Below, in pieces: positions 8,895 through 16,766 of a stretch of DNA of 64,000 bases (position 1 is the first letter of the stretch; every line of letters begins with the position of its first letter). The notes below the pieces were generated by a model. The model worked only from the letters and a program-made list of their open reading frames with translations, searched no databases and was not told where the DNA came from. Source of the stretch: DATKZH01 sp964475955 (GTDB taxonomy: Bacteria; Planctomycetota; Planctomycetia; Pirellulales; Thermoguttaceae); the NCBI GenBank assembly GCA_964475955.1, contig CAYYZY010000001.1, forward strand, positions 54,168 to 118,167. The letters are read 5' to 3'. A program made the translations under genes and the position numbers.

Positions 8895-9100
8895 GGGGGG
8901 GGTGGCCCGAGATCGTGCGTTGTGCGCCGGGCGTATGACGTGGGACAAGCGCGGGGCGCCCGAGGTTCGACCGCCGCGGCGGTCCGCGGGGAGGCGTCGA
9001 CCGGTTCGGCGTCAGCAAAGAACGGGGCCCCGTTCCCCGGTACGCAAGACGGGGCCCGAGCCGAGTGAGCCCAGCCACGCGAGACACATGCTCGCCTGGC

Positions 9101-9129
9101 TTGCTCGACGCGTTCCCGCCGCCTATCAT
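9101..9129 (+). promoter_or_regulatory. Promoter candidate for the chimeric gene at 9173
   Basis: TTGCTC at 9101-9106 and TATCAT at 9124-9129 are 17 bases apart. A GGAGGAG ribosome site follows at about 9160-9166, just before the ATG at 9173. The rest of 8798-9100 holds a 16-base palindrome (GAACGGGGCCCCGTTC, around 9022) and no gene. Confidence 0.4.
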
Positions 9130-9172
9130 GACGGGACCCTCTCCAGGGTGGCCGTACGCGGAGGAGCCAACC

Positions 9173-9558
9173 ATGGGCGACACGCAGTTCTTGAGCGACG
9201 GGCGAAAGCGCGCCCTTGAGGGCGCCTCCGAACGGGTCGAAAAGCTCTCTCGCGAGATCCGGGCACTCGCTGGGGCTGCGACTTCGGCACCCACGCGGCC
9301 TGGCTGGAGGTCGACCTGGGCCGTCCCGCAACGTTCGACGGCGCGCGGATCAGCGAGCCTTTCGGCCGCGTACAAGAGTTCGAGCTCCAGGCCCGCCTCG
9401 ACGGCACGTGGTCGACCTTCTTCCGCGGCACGCAGCTCGGCGAGGACTTTCGGGCGACCTTCGACCCGATGACCGCCCGGCACGTGCGTCTCAACCTGCT
9501 GGAGACGACCGAAGGCCCGTCGATCTGGGAATTCCAGCTCTTTGCGCCGAAGGAGTGA
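9173..9558 (+). pseudogene. Chimeric remnant: unknown N-terminus joined to the end of an alpha-L-fucosidase
   Basis: The ATG at 9173 has a strong ribosome site and encodes about 34 plausible residues (MGDTQFLSDGRKRALEG then a helical VEKLSREIRAL). After about 9270 that frame degenerates, while another frame becomes clearly coding: WGCDFGTHAAWLEVDLGR through ARHVRLNLLETTEGPSIWEF to a TGA at 9556-9558. This second piece matches the C-terminal discoidin-like (F5/8 type C) domain of GH29 alpha-L-fucosidases, with the family VEVDLG, ARI.EP and ARHVRL pattern. The catalytic domain is missing. The join near 9265-9272 therefore looks like the edge of a deletion or a misassembly. Confidence 0.7.
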
Positions 9559-9622
9559 CCGGGTTGAGCCTCTTCGCGCACGCGCTGCATGGGAAATGAC
9601 GGTGCGCGATCCGGCACGAACT

Positions 9623-9636
9623 GTAGGGAACGCCCT
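9623..9636. repeat. Half copy of palindromic repeat family B
   Basis: GTAGGGAACGCCCT is identical to the left arm of the full element at 46680-46748; the right arm is absent. The surrounding 9559-9786 has no gene that I can support. Confidence 0.5.
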
Positions 9637-9786
9637 GCGAGAGCGGAGCATCCGCGTCGCCCACGCCGCAGGGGATTCGCTCCGCACGGGTCGCGGCGCT
9701 TCGGCGCCGAAGCGCGGCGGTTCGAACTCGGGTCCTTGGCCTTCTTTCGTTTTCAATGCCCCCCCGCAGAGCACATCCACACCACT

Positions 9787-10372
9787 CTAAATGGTCACCC
9801 ACTCCCCATCCGTGTCCCGAAACCGCTCCCGGTCCTTCCTTAGCGCCACGCCCACAGCATTCCGCAGGTTCTTGGGGCTCATCGTCGTCTGATACCCAGC
9901 CTCCAGCATGGCCACAACCAGGTCTGTCTGCCGCATCGGCTGATGCCGACTGAGCACTTCTGCAACCACCTCCGGCAGCGTCATGTCCTCGAACGGCATG
10001 GGCTCCACCTCGACGCCCACACGCACGTAGACGGCCGGCTGGCGGTTTTGAGACTTCTTCACCCGACGTACGATCCCCCGGTCCCGTAGCCGCGAGATGT
10101 GGCTGTCCAGGGACCGCTTTCGCCAATTCCTTCTGGGATCGAGCGACTCCAGGGCCGCCATGATGTCCACGGTGGTGAAGGCCCGATCCGTGGGGATGAC
10201 GGAGTCGATGCACGCGGCGATCGTCTTGTGGTTCGACGGCTCGCGGCCGAGCAAATCCTGCTCCAGAGGCGGCAATCCGAGCCAGGGTAGCGGCGTATTC
10301 GTCACGGGCCTTAGCGAGGGCCTTGTCCCGCCGCTCCCGGGCTTGCTTGCGAAGCTCGTTGAACGCTCCCAT
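9787..10372 (-). pseudogene. Winged-helix-type DNA-binding protein, frameshifted
   Basis: The ATG at 10372 opens MGAFNELRKQARERRDKALA, a basic coiled-coil-like start, and runs to ATLARIAA. There one extra C on the minus strand (an extra G at about 10268-10272 on the + strand) throws the frame. Removing it gives a continuous reading into LEQDLLGREPSNHKTIAACI, FTTVDIMAALESLDP, RSLDSHISRLRDRGIVRRVK and ends at TAG 9787. Whole length would be about 194 residues. The middle resembles two successive winged-helix motifs (DSHISRLRDRG and KNLRNAVGVALRKDRERF). I take it as a planctomycete hypothetical regulator; no target is known. The frameshift could be a real mutation or a base-call error. Confidence 0.65.
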
Positions 10373-10678
10373 GTTGAAAAACCCGCACTTCGTGTTCAAG
10401 CTGAGAATAAACGCCGCCCGCACCGCTCCTGGCAGCGGTGTTGGGAATCGGAGAAGTCTTTTGGCCTTCCCGTTTTCCCAGGGCGGCGGGGAGGCGGCCG
10501 AAGCCCCACGGGGCGTTCGGTAACGGCGGACCAGCCAGGCAAATCCGCTCTCCGGCCGTGCCGGCACCTCCCTCCCGGGTCAGTACCTAGCGCCGGGTTT
10601 GGGCCCCGGCAGTTGGGAAACACGCTGACCCGGGATTTTTCGTCTTGGCTAGCGGGGAGAAAAGAGGCGTCTGGCCGT
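10373..10678. other. 306 bases without a supported gene; probable junction
   Basis: No convincing coding frame, RNA gene or repeat was seen. It contains two near-identical short blocks, ACCCGGGATT-like on one side and CCTCCCGGGTCAGTACC on the other. BatA sequence resumes abruptly close to 10690, which suggests a rearrangement or assembly join within or at the end of this stretch. Confidence 0.4.
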
Positions 10679-11584
10679 GTGTTGTTTTGGAGGGACAGTG
10701 CCGGCCTGGTCCTGGTGGTCGTGGCGCTGGCCCGGCCGCAGCAGGGGCGCGAGGAGTTCCGCGTGCGGGCCGAGGGGATCGCCATCCAGATGTGCATCGA
10801 CCGCTCCGGCTCGATGCAGGCGATGGACTTCCAGCTCGACGGCGAGCCGGTCGACCGCCTCCAGGCCGTGAAGCAAGTCTTCCGCGACTTCGTGACCGGC
10901 CGGGGCGAGCTGCCCGGCCGCCCCGACGACCTGATCGGCCTGGTCGCCTTCGGCGGGTTCGCCGACGGCAAGTGTCCGCTCACGCTCGACCACGGGGCGT
11001 TGCTCGAAGTGCTCGAGAGCGTGGAGATTCCCAAGCCGGTCTACGATTCCCACGACCGGGTGGTCAACGCGCGGCTCCTGGAAGAGGAGATGAAGACGGC
11101 CATCGGCGACGCGGTCGCCTTGGCGGTCGACCGGCTCAAGGACGCGAAGGCGAAGAGCAAGGTGATCATCCTGCTTTCCGACGGCGAGCAAACGGCCGGG
11201 GTCGTCGACCCGCCGGAAGCGGCCGAGACGGCCAAGGCTTTCGGGATCAAGATCTACACGATCGGCATCGGCTCGACCGGCTGGGCCCCCTTCCCCGACC
11301 AGGACGCCTTCGGCCGCACCGTGTTCCGCCGGCAGCCGGTGCGGCTCGACGAAGAGACGCTCACCATGCTGGCCGAGACGACGGGCGGCCGCTACTTCAA
11401 CGCCCGGAACACGGACGCCCTGAAAAACGTCTACGCGGAGATCGACGAGCTGGAAAAGACCCTCTCCGAAGGCCGGCTTTACACGGAATATCGCGAGTTG
11501 TATCAATACGCGATGTTTCCCGGCCTGGGGTTGATCCTGCTGGAAATCCTGCTGGCCTCCACCCGGTTCCGTTCCTTGCCTTGA
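10679..11584 (+). pseudogene. batA: BatA-type von Willebrand factor A membrane protein, N-terminus missing
   Basis: Recognisable BatA sequence begins at LVLVVVALARPQQGREEF, which in full proteins is the end of the second membrane helix; the first about 60-90 residues (first helix and basic loop) are absent and there is no good start codon (a GTG at 10679 is the nearest). Downstream the VWA domain is intact: CIDRSGSMQAMDF is the MIDAS metal site DxSxS, LLSDGEQTAG is a later MIDAS part, and a C-terminal helix YQYAMFPGLGLILLEILLAS closes the protein. BatA and BatB work with MoxR ATPases in the cell envelope; the usual moxR and DUF58 genes are not upstream here. It is followed after 20 bases by batB. 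Confidence 0.8.
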
Positions 11585-11604
11585 AGGATCTCTCGACGAC
11601 GAAC

Positions 11605-12648
11605 ATGGACCTGGCCCGATGGGGAAATCCGAACGTGCTTTACGGCCTGTGGCTGTTGCCGCTGGTCTTCGGGGTGCTGGCCCGTGCGCACCGCAAACGG
11701 TTGGCGGCGGCCGGGCAGTTCGCCGATTCGGCGATGGTCGAGCGCTTGATGCCGCGGTTGCGAACCGGCCGGCCGTGGGTGAAGGCGGCGCTGGTGCTTT
11801 TGGGGCTTGCCTGCCTGATCGTGGCCGGAGCGAGGCCCCGGTTCGGCGTCTACTTCGAGAAGGTCCGGCAGCGGGGCGTCGACCTGTTCGTGTTGTTGGA
11901 CGTCTCCCGCTCGATGACCGCCGAAGACGTCGCTCCCAATCGGCTCGAGCGGGCGAAGTCGGACCTCCGCGACCTGCTGTCGCGTTTGGAGGGCGACCGC
12001 GTCGGGCTGGTCGTGTTCGCGGGCAAGCCGGCGCTGAAAGTGCCGCTGACGACGGATCACGGCTTCTTCCGCATGGTGCTCGACGAGGTCGACACCCGAA
12101 GCGCGCCGCGCGGCGGAACGCTGATCGGCGACGCGATTCGCGAGTGCCTCGCGGCCATGCCCGAACGCCGCGACCGCGATCAGGTCGCCGTGCTGATCAC
12201 CGACGGAGAGGACCACGAGTCGTACCCTGAAGAAGCCGCCAGACAGGCGGCCGAGCGCGGCGTGAAGATCTTCACGGTGGGACTGGGCAAAGCCACCGAA
12301 GGCTCGCGGATTCCCCTGCGCGACGAAGACGGCCGGTTGCGCTACCTGAAACACGAGGGACAGGAGGTGTGGTCGAAGGTCGACGAGCGCCTCTTGAAGC
12401 AGATCGCCCTGACCACCGGGGGCGCCTACGTCGCCGCAGGCACCCGCGCCTATGACCTGGGCCAGATCTATGAGGATCATCTGGCGGGGCTCGCTCGGGG
12501 CCGGATCCGGGAAGAGAAGCGGAAGCGGTTCCGGGAGCAGTTCCCGTTGTTCGTTTGCCTGGGCGTGGCCCTGTTGCTGGTCGACATGGCCATCCCGGCG
12601 TACCGTGAGCCGACCACGCGGACCGTGGCCACGGAGGAAAGCCCGTGA
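11605..12648 (+). CDS. batB: BatB-type von Willebrand factor A membrane protein
   Basis: A 347-residue protein starting at ATG 11605 (MDLARWGNPNVLYGLWLLPL). An N-terminal membrane helix, a second helix at about 60-78 (ALVLLGLACLIVAGARPRFG), a VWA domain with MIDAS motif LLDVSRSMTAEDV at about 95-108 and TDGEDHESYP later, and a C-terminal helix PLFVCLGVALLLVDMAIPAY. This is the standard BatB plan: the VWA domain faces the periplasm. The Bat proteins were linked to aerotolerance in Bacteroides, but their biochemical role is unsettled. Its stop overlaps the next start (GTGA), so translation of batB and batC/D is probably coupled. Confidence 0.93.
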   Translation: MDLARWGNPNVLYGLWLLPLVFGVLARAHRKRLAAAGQFADSAMVERLMPRLRTGRPWVKAALVLLGLACLIVAGARPRFGVYFEKVRQRGVDLFVLLDVSRSMTAEDVAPNRLERAKSDLRDLLSRLEGDRVGLVVFAGKPALKVPLTTDHGFFRMVLDEVDTRSAPRGGTLIGDAIRECLAAMPERRDRDQVAVLITDGEDHESYPEEAARQAAERGVKIFTVGLGKATEGSRIPLRDEDGRLRYLKHEGQEVWSKVDERLLKQIALTTGGAYVAAGTRAYDLGQIYEDHLAGLARGRIREEKRKRFREQFPLFVCLGVALLLVDMAIPAYREPTTRTVATEESP

Positions 12649-14792
12649 CGTGCACCGTCGCGAAGATTGCCGACACGGCCCGCAGAGCACGATTCCGCCG
12701 TGCCCGGCACGTCCCTCGTGCCCGGCACGTTGGCAACGTGCCCCACGCCGGTTTCGCCCCTGGGCTTTCGCGCGCGATTCTCCGCCTGACGATCCTGCTG
12801 GCTTTGTGTGCAGACGCCCACGCCGGCGCCCGGCAGGCCGCCCAAAAGGTGCGCGAGGGGATCGCCCACTTCCGGGCCGAGGAGTACGAGCAGGCGGCCA
12901 AGGCGTTCGCCGGGGCCGAAGTCTCCCGGCCCGAGGATCCGTGGATCGCCTTCGATCGCGCCTGCGCCTACGCCGCCCAAGGGGAGGCGGACAAGGCGGT
13001 GGAGCTTTTCGAACAGGCGGCCATGACGCGCGACCGCAAGCTCGCCGTGCGAAGCCGCTACAACCTGGGCGTGATGGCCGCGGAGAAGGCCCGGGCGCTG
13101 TTCGGCGACAAGCCGGAGGAGGCCCGGCGCGAAGTCCGCGCCGAAGGGCTCGCCCTGTTGACCGAGGCCGTTCGGCACTACCGCGATTGCCTCGAGCTGG
13201 ACGAAGACCACGCCGACGCCCGGCACAACCTCGAGCTGATCCGGCTGTGGATCAAGCACGTGGAGGCGCTGTGGCGCCGGCGCGATCGCGAGAAGGAGCG
13301 GAAAGAAAAGAGGCTGCTGGAGTTCCTCCTCACGATCGAAGGCCGGCAACGGGCGTTGCGCGGCGACGCGAAGTCGCTCGCCGTCCAGGCCCACTCCCCC
13401 CGGCGGCGCCAGGCGCTGGCGACCGCGGAATCCTCGCAGCGCACACTGGCCGAAGAGATCGGACCGCTCGAGGAAAAGATCGCCGCCGAGGTCGGTTCCG
13501 CGAAACCGCAGGGACCTTCGCCCCCGCAAGCGTCCGGCTCCGCGCTGGGGAACGCGCCTTTGCTCGAGGCGGCGGAGGAGGCCGTCGAGCGGCTCACCGG
13601 CCTGGCCGACCAGGCCCGAGAGGCCATGCTCCGCGCGGCCGACGACTTGCAGGGCGGTTCGCCCGACGAAGCCGCGCAGGCGCAGAAGGAGGCCGTCGAG
13701 AAACTCGATCGCATCTACGGGGCGATCGTGCCGTTCGCCGACCTGGTCGGGAGGGCGATTGCCACAGAGCAAGGGCTCGTCGACCGGGTCGCCCCCGTCG
13801 CGGAGAAGCCGGCCGCGCTATTGGCCGCCGAGGCGCCGGAGGTCCTCGTCGAAGTGACCACGCTCCGCGGCCGGCCCGTGGAAACGGTCTACGAGGGCCA
13901 GTCGGTCCTCTACACGGTCACGTTGAACCACGTCGCAAACCCTTCCCCGCCCAAGCTCGAGGGGCTCGACGATTTCGAGGTCACGCCGCTGGGCGAACGG
14001 TCGCTCGACTCCACGCGGGTCACCATCATCAACGGGCAGATGACGCAGGTCGTCCGTCAGGGGCGCGAGTACCGGTACCGGCTCACGCCCAAGAAGACGG
14101 GCGAACTGCGGATCCCCGCGCCGGTGGCCGAGGTCGACGGCAAGGTGCTCGAAGGGCCGGAGCGGACCCTGCGCGTGCGGCCCGCCGAGGAGCAGGACGT
14201 CGTGTCGCTGGCGATCCGCAACGACCGGCGCTCGGTCTACCCGATGCAGCCTTTCGAGGTGACGCTGTCGGTCGCCGTTCGCGCGCTGCCCGAGCCGCGC
14301 GCCGACCGCAGCCCGGTGTCGGTGCAGGCGGAGTTGCGTCGCGACCCGCCGGCGCTGCGCGTGCCCTGGCTCGACGAGGAGAGCCTGCCCGACGGCCTCG
14401 AGCCCGACGCCGACCTCAACGCCTGGGCCCGTCCGCTCCTCGACCGCCGCGGAGCCGTCGCCCGGGCGCGTCGACGCTTGCACCGGGGAACGGCCGAACT
14501 CGGTGAGGGAAGGATTCGGCAGGGCGCCGACTTGCTTGAAGACGCGTTCGTGGGGCTGGTGGCCGACGTGGCCGACCTGCCCGAGGCGAGCCTCACGCCC
14601 AAGGACGTCTCCGCGCAGTTGCAGGACCTGGATCTGGAAGCGGAGCTCGTGGGCCGCGTCGGCGACTTGCTGGAGACCTGCGACGCGGCCCGCTACGGCG
14701 TGTCGAACCCGGCGGATGGATTGGGGCATCGGGCCGAGGAGGTGCTCGACGACGTGATTCGATCGCTGAAGTCCCGGAGGCGGTTCCGATGA
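12645..14792 (+). CDS. batD: BatC/BatD-type fused TPR and oxygen-tolerance protein, internally shortened
   Basis: 715 residues from GTG 12645, overlapping batB by four bases. A likely signal peptide (LRLTILLALCADAHAGA) sits unusually deep, at about residues 47-63, after a run containing two CCCGGCACGT repeats, so a GTG at 12738 may be the true start. Residues 65-200 are TPR-like (BatC part), 200-370 are charged and helical, and from about 400 (VLVEVTTLRGRPVETVYEGQ) the BatD immunoglobulin-like domain begins. After SLPDGLEPDADLNAW the text jumps to PLLDRRGAVARARRRL, which belongs to the cytoplasmic end of BatD. The several hundred residues and the membrane helix that normally lie between are missing, in frame. 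Confidence 0.82.
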   Translation: MTCTVAKIADTARRARFRRARHVPRARHVGNVPHAGFAPGLSRAILRLTILLALCADAHAGARQAAQKVREGIAHFRAEEYEQAAKAFAGAEVSRPEDPWIAFDRACAYAAQGEADKAVELFEQAAMTRDRKLAVRSRYNLGVMAAEKARALFGDKPEEARREVRAEGLALLTEAVRHYRDCLELDEDHADARHNLELIRLWIKHVEALWRRRDREKERKEKRLLEFLLTIEGRQRALRGDAKSLAVQAHSPRRRQALATAESSQRTLAEEIGPLEEKIAAEVGSAKPQGPSPPQASGSALGNAPLLEAAEEAVERLTGLADQAREAMLRAADDLQGGSPDEAAQAQKEAVEKLDRIYGAIVPFADLVGRAIATEQGLVDRVAPVAEKPAALLAAEAPEVLVEVTTLRGRPVETVYEGQSVLYTVTLNHVANPSPPKLEGLDDFEVTPLGERSLDSTRVTIINGQMTQVVRQGREYRYRLTPKKTGELRIPAPVAEVDGKVLEGPERTLRVRPAEEQDVVSLAIRNDRRSVYPMQPFEVTLSVAVRALPEPRADRSPVSVQAELRRDPPALRVPWLDEESLPDGLEPDADLNAWARPLLDRRGAVARARRRLHRGTAELGEGRIRQGADLLEDAFVGLVADVADLPEASLTPKDVSAQLQDLDLEAELVGRVGDLLETCDAARYGVSNPADGLGHRAEEVLDDVIRSLKSRRRFR

Positions 14793-15718
14793 GGCAAGAT
14801 CGCCACATGCCTCGCCGCGCGAAGCACCCGCGCGGGGGTCGCTCCCGGTTCGCCTCGGCCGCGCTGGGCGCGCTGCGGATCAGCGAGTTGATTTCTATCG
14901 GGATGGTCGCTTCTCGCTCCGCGAAAAGACGCTTGTTCGCGGAGCGAACGACGACACTTGGTGGACTTTTGCTGCTCATGGCCCTGGCCGTCGCCTTGTG
15001 CGCGGGCTGCGCGACGCGCGTCGACCTGGAGGTCTCGCGCACGTTCCAGGAGGCGCAGGAGACGTTCGACGACGCCGAGTCGCCCGACGACTTCCTCCGG
15101 GCCGCCGCGCTGTACCAGTCGATCCTCGATCGCGGCGTGGTCTCCGGGGTCGTGCTCTACAACCAGGGGAACGCGTACATGCAGGCCGGCCAGCGCGGCC
15201 GGGCCGTCGCCGCCTATCGCCGGGCCAAGCGTTACCGCCCGCGCGACCCCTACCTGGAAGCCAATCTGCAATTCGCCCTCGCGGCCGACGGTCGATCGGG
15301 CCGGCGCCGGCCGCTGATCGAGTACGTCCTGTTCTGGCAGCCTTGGCTGAGCTATCCGGAGAAGTTCCACGTCACCTTCGCGGCGGCCCTGGTCACGTTC
15401 GCCCTGGGCGTGGCGGCCCTGTTTCGGCGCCGGCGGCTGTTTGGCCGGCTGGCGGTGGTCGGGGCGGCGATTGCGCTGCTATTGGCGTTTTCGGCCGGCT
15501 ACGACTGGTATCGCTACGAGGCGGTCACGCATGGCGTGGTCGTGCGGGACGACGTGATCGCGCGCAAGGGCAACGCCGCCACGTACGAGCCGGCGTTCAC
15601 CGAGCCCTTATCCGAGGCGACCGAGTTCCGACTGATCGAGCGCCGCGGCGATTGGCTTCTGGTGGGCCTTTCGGGCGGGAAGGGTTGGGTGCGGGAAGCC
15701 GATGTCGTGTTGTACTGA
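14789..15718 (+). CDS. batE: BatE-type TPR lipoprotein with SH3-like end
   Basis: The ATG at 14789 overlaps the previous stop (ATGA) and gives 309 residues, but a palindromic repeat (family D) lies in its first 60 codons. An ATG at 14978 starting MALAVALCAGCATRVDLE gives 246 residues with a lipoprotein signal (lipobox LCAGC) and is the likelier start. A TPR unit follows (VVLYNQGNAYMQAGQRGRAV, ANLQFAL), then two membrane helices (about 350-500 bases before the end) and a C-terminal SH3-like domain ending in DWLLVGLSGGKGWV. That order is the BatE plan. It is the last gene of the bat operon and is followed by a 1-kb intergenic region. Confidence 0.85.
   Translation: MRQDRHMPRRAKHPRGGRSRFASAALGALRISELISIGMVASRSAKRRLFAERTTTLGGLLLLMALAVALCAGCATRVDLEVSRTFQEAQETFDDAESPDDFLRAAALYQSILDRGVVSGVVLYNQGNAYMQAGQRGRAVAAYRRAKRYRPRDPYLEANLQFALAADGRSGRRRPLIEYVLFWQPWLSYPEKFHVTFAAALVTFALGVAALFRRRRLFGRLAVVGAAIALLLAFSAGYDWYRYEAVTHGVVVRDDVIARKGNAATYEPAFTEPLSEATEFRLIERRGDWLLVGLSGGKGWVREADVVLY
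14905..14953. repeat. Palindromic repeat family D, copy 1
   Basis: CTCGCTCCGCGA and GTTCGCGGAGCGAACGACGAC form the two arms around AAAGACGCTT. Related copies lie at 32229-32288 and, as a partial copy, at 44170-44210. This copy sits inside the 5-prime end of the longest batE reading frame. Confidence 0.7.
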
Positions 15719-16766
15719 CGCCTCGCCTCGGGTCCGGCCGTCCCGGCAGATAGAGCGAAGAAGACGACGGGGGCCGGCGGGGGTCGCAAGGCGCACACGC
15801 GAATTATTCGACGCGCTCACTTTGCGCGGCGGGGGCGATTTTGCCGCTGGCGGGGGGGGCAAGGCCCGTCAGTTACCGTGGGTGGATAAGACGTGGGGTT
15901 CGAGGGGGAAAGACCTCGGGTTTGGGAGGAAGAGAGGTGTGGTTTGTGTGGGAGTGGCGCATCCCCGGCGGCCACCTGGCCCCACGGTAGGTCCGGCAAA
16001 TCCGCCCCCCCGGCGGGTGGCGCCGGAAGCGCAAGTCTTTATTTGAAAAAGGTTTCCGCGAAATCGATTTTTTGAAAAACACCTGTCGAAAAAATGGTCC
16101 GCGATCTAACCTGTTTTAGGGAAACGGTTTAGGGCGGGCCGTCGGATTAATTGTCCGACACGATTTTCGCCGTTTTGGCCGGGTCCGAGCGGGGTTAACT
16201 CTTGCATCATAAACACTTTGCGCCGTGTCGCAAGGCGAATTTGCGCGCGGCGTGGGGCGGCGCAACTTTTTCCGCTTTCGGGCCGCCTCGGGCGGTCGCG
16301 CCGAGGCGATCGGCGCGGTGCGGGTGCCCTACGGATAGGGGTGCGGCGGCGGAAAATGGGGTCGGGTCTCATTTTGTCCGAAGACGACCTGACACGTCCC
16401 ATGCGCGTGGGACAAAATGAGACCCGACCCCATTTTCTTGTTGCTTCGCAACACCGACGAATCTGCGACTGCGTCCGAGGAAGTCGCCGGGCATCGTGGG
16501 CAAATTCGTCGCTGCCACCCACGAAGACCTTGACGCACGGGCTCCCTCCATTGGGTTACCCTTTTGCCGACAGGTTCGCCCCCGCGCCGCGGCAATTCGC
16601 CTTGACCGCGTTTGGCCGAATCACTATGGTCCCGCCCTCGCAATACCTTTCTCGGAGTCTGCGCTGGCGGCCTTCAGCCAAGCTGACCGCGCTGCCCGTA
16701 TCGACGGTGCGGTGGCGCCTCGGCGCTCGTCTCAATAGCCGGTCTCGGCAAGGAGTCAGGGGAACG
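15719..16766. other. 1-kb intergenic region with an AT-richer island and repeat family C
   Basis: No coding frame here has family or codon support. At about 16035-16130 the sequence is richer in A and T than anywhere near, with A-runs. A hairpin GTCGGA-TTAATTG-TCCGAC lies at 16141-16159. Repeat family C is at 16352-16437. The region separates the bat operon from flgI and probably holds the flgI promoter, but no clear -35/-10 pair or flagellar sigma site was found. Confidence 0.5.
16352..16437. repeat. Palindromic repeat family C, copy 1
   Basis: An 86-base perfect-ended inverted repeat: arms GAAAATGGGGTCGGGTCTCA and its reverse complement, with ATTTTGTC continuing the stem on both sides and an asymmetric middle containing CCTGACACGTCCCATGCGCG. 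A second copy in opposite orientation is at 63856-63940. The form is like the REP elements mobilised by REP-associated tyrosine transposases (RAYT); no such transposase is in the window. Confidence 0.85.

Noticed and set aside
16218..16766. Upstream extension of the FlgI-like gene
   Set aside because: The frame is open but passes through repeat C and has no family match; the lipoprotein start at 16767 has a ribosome site.
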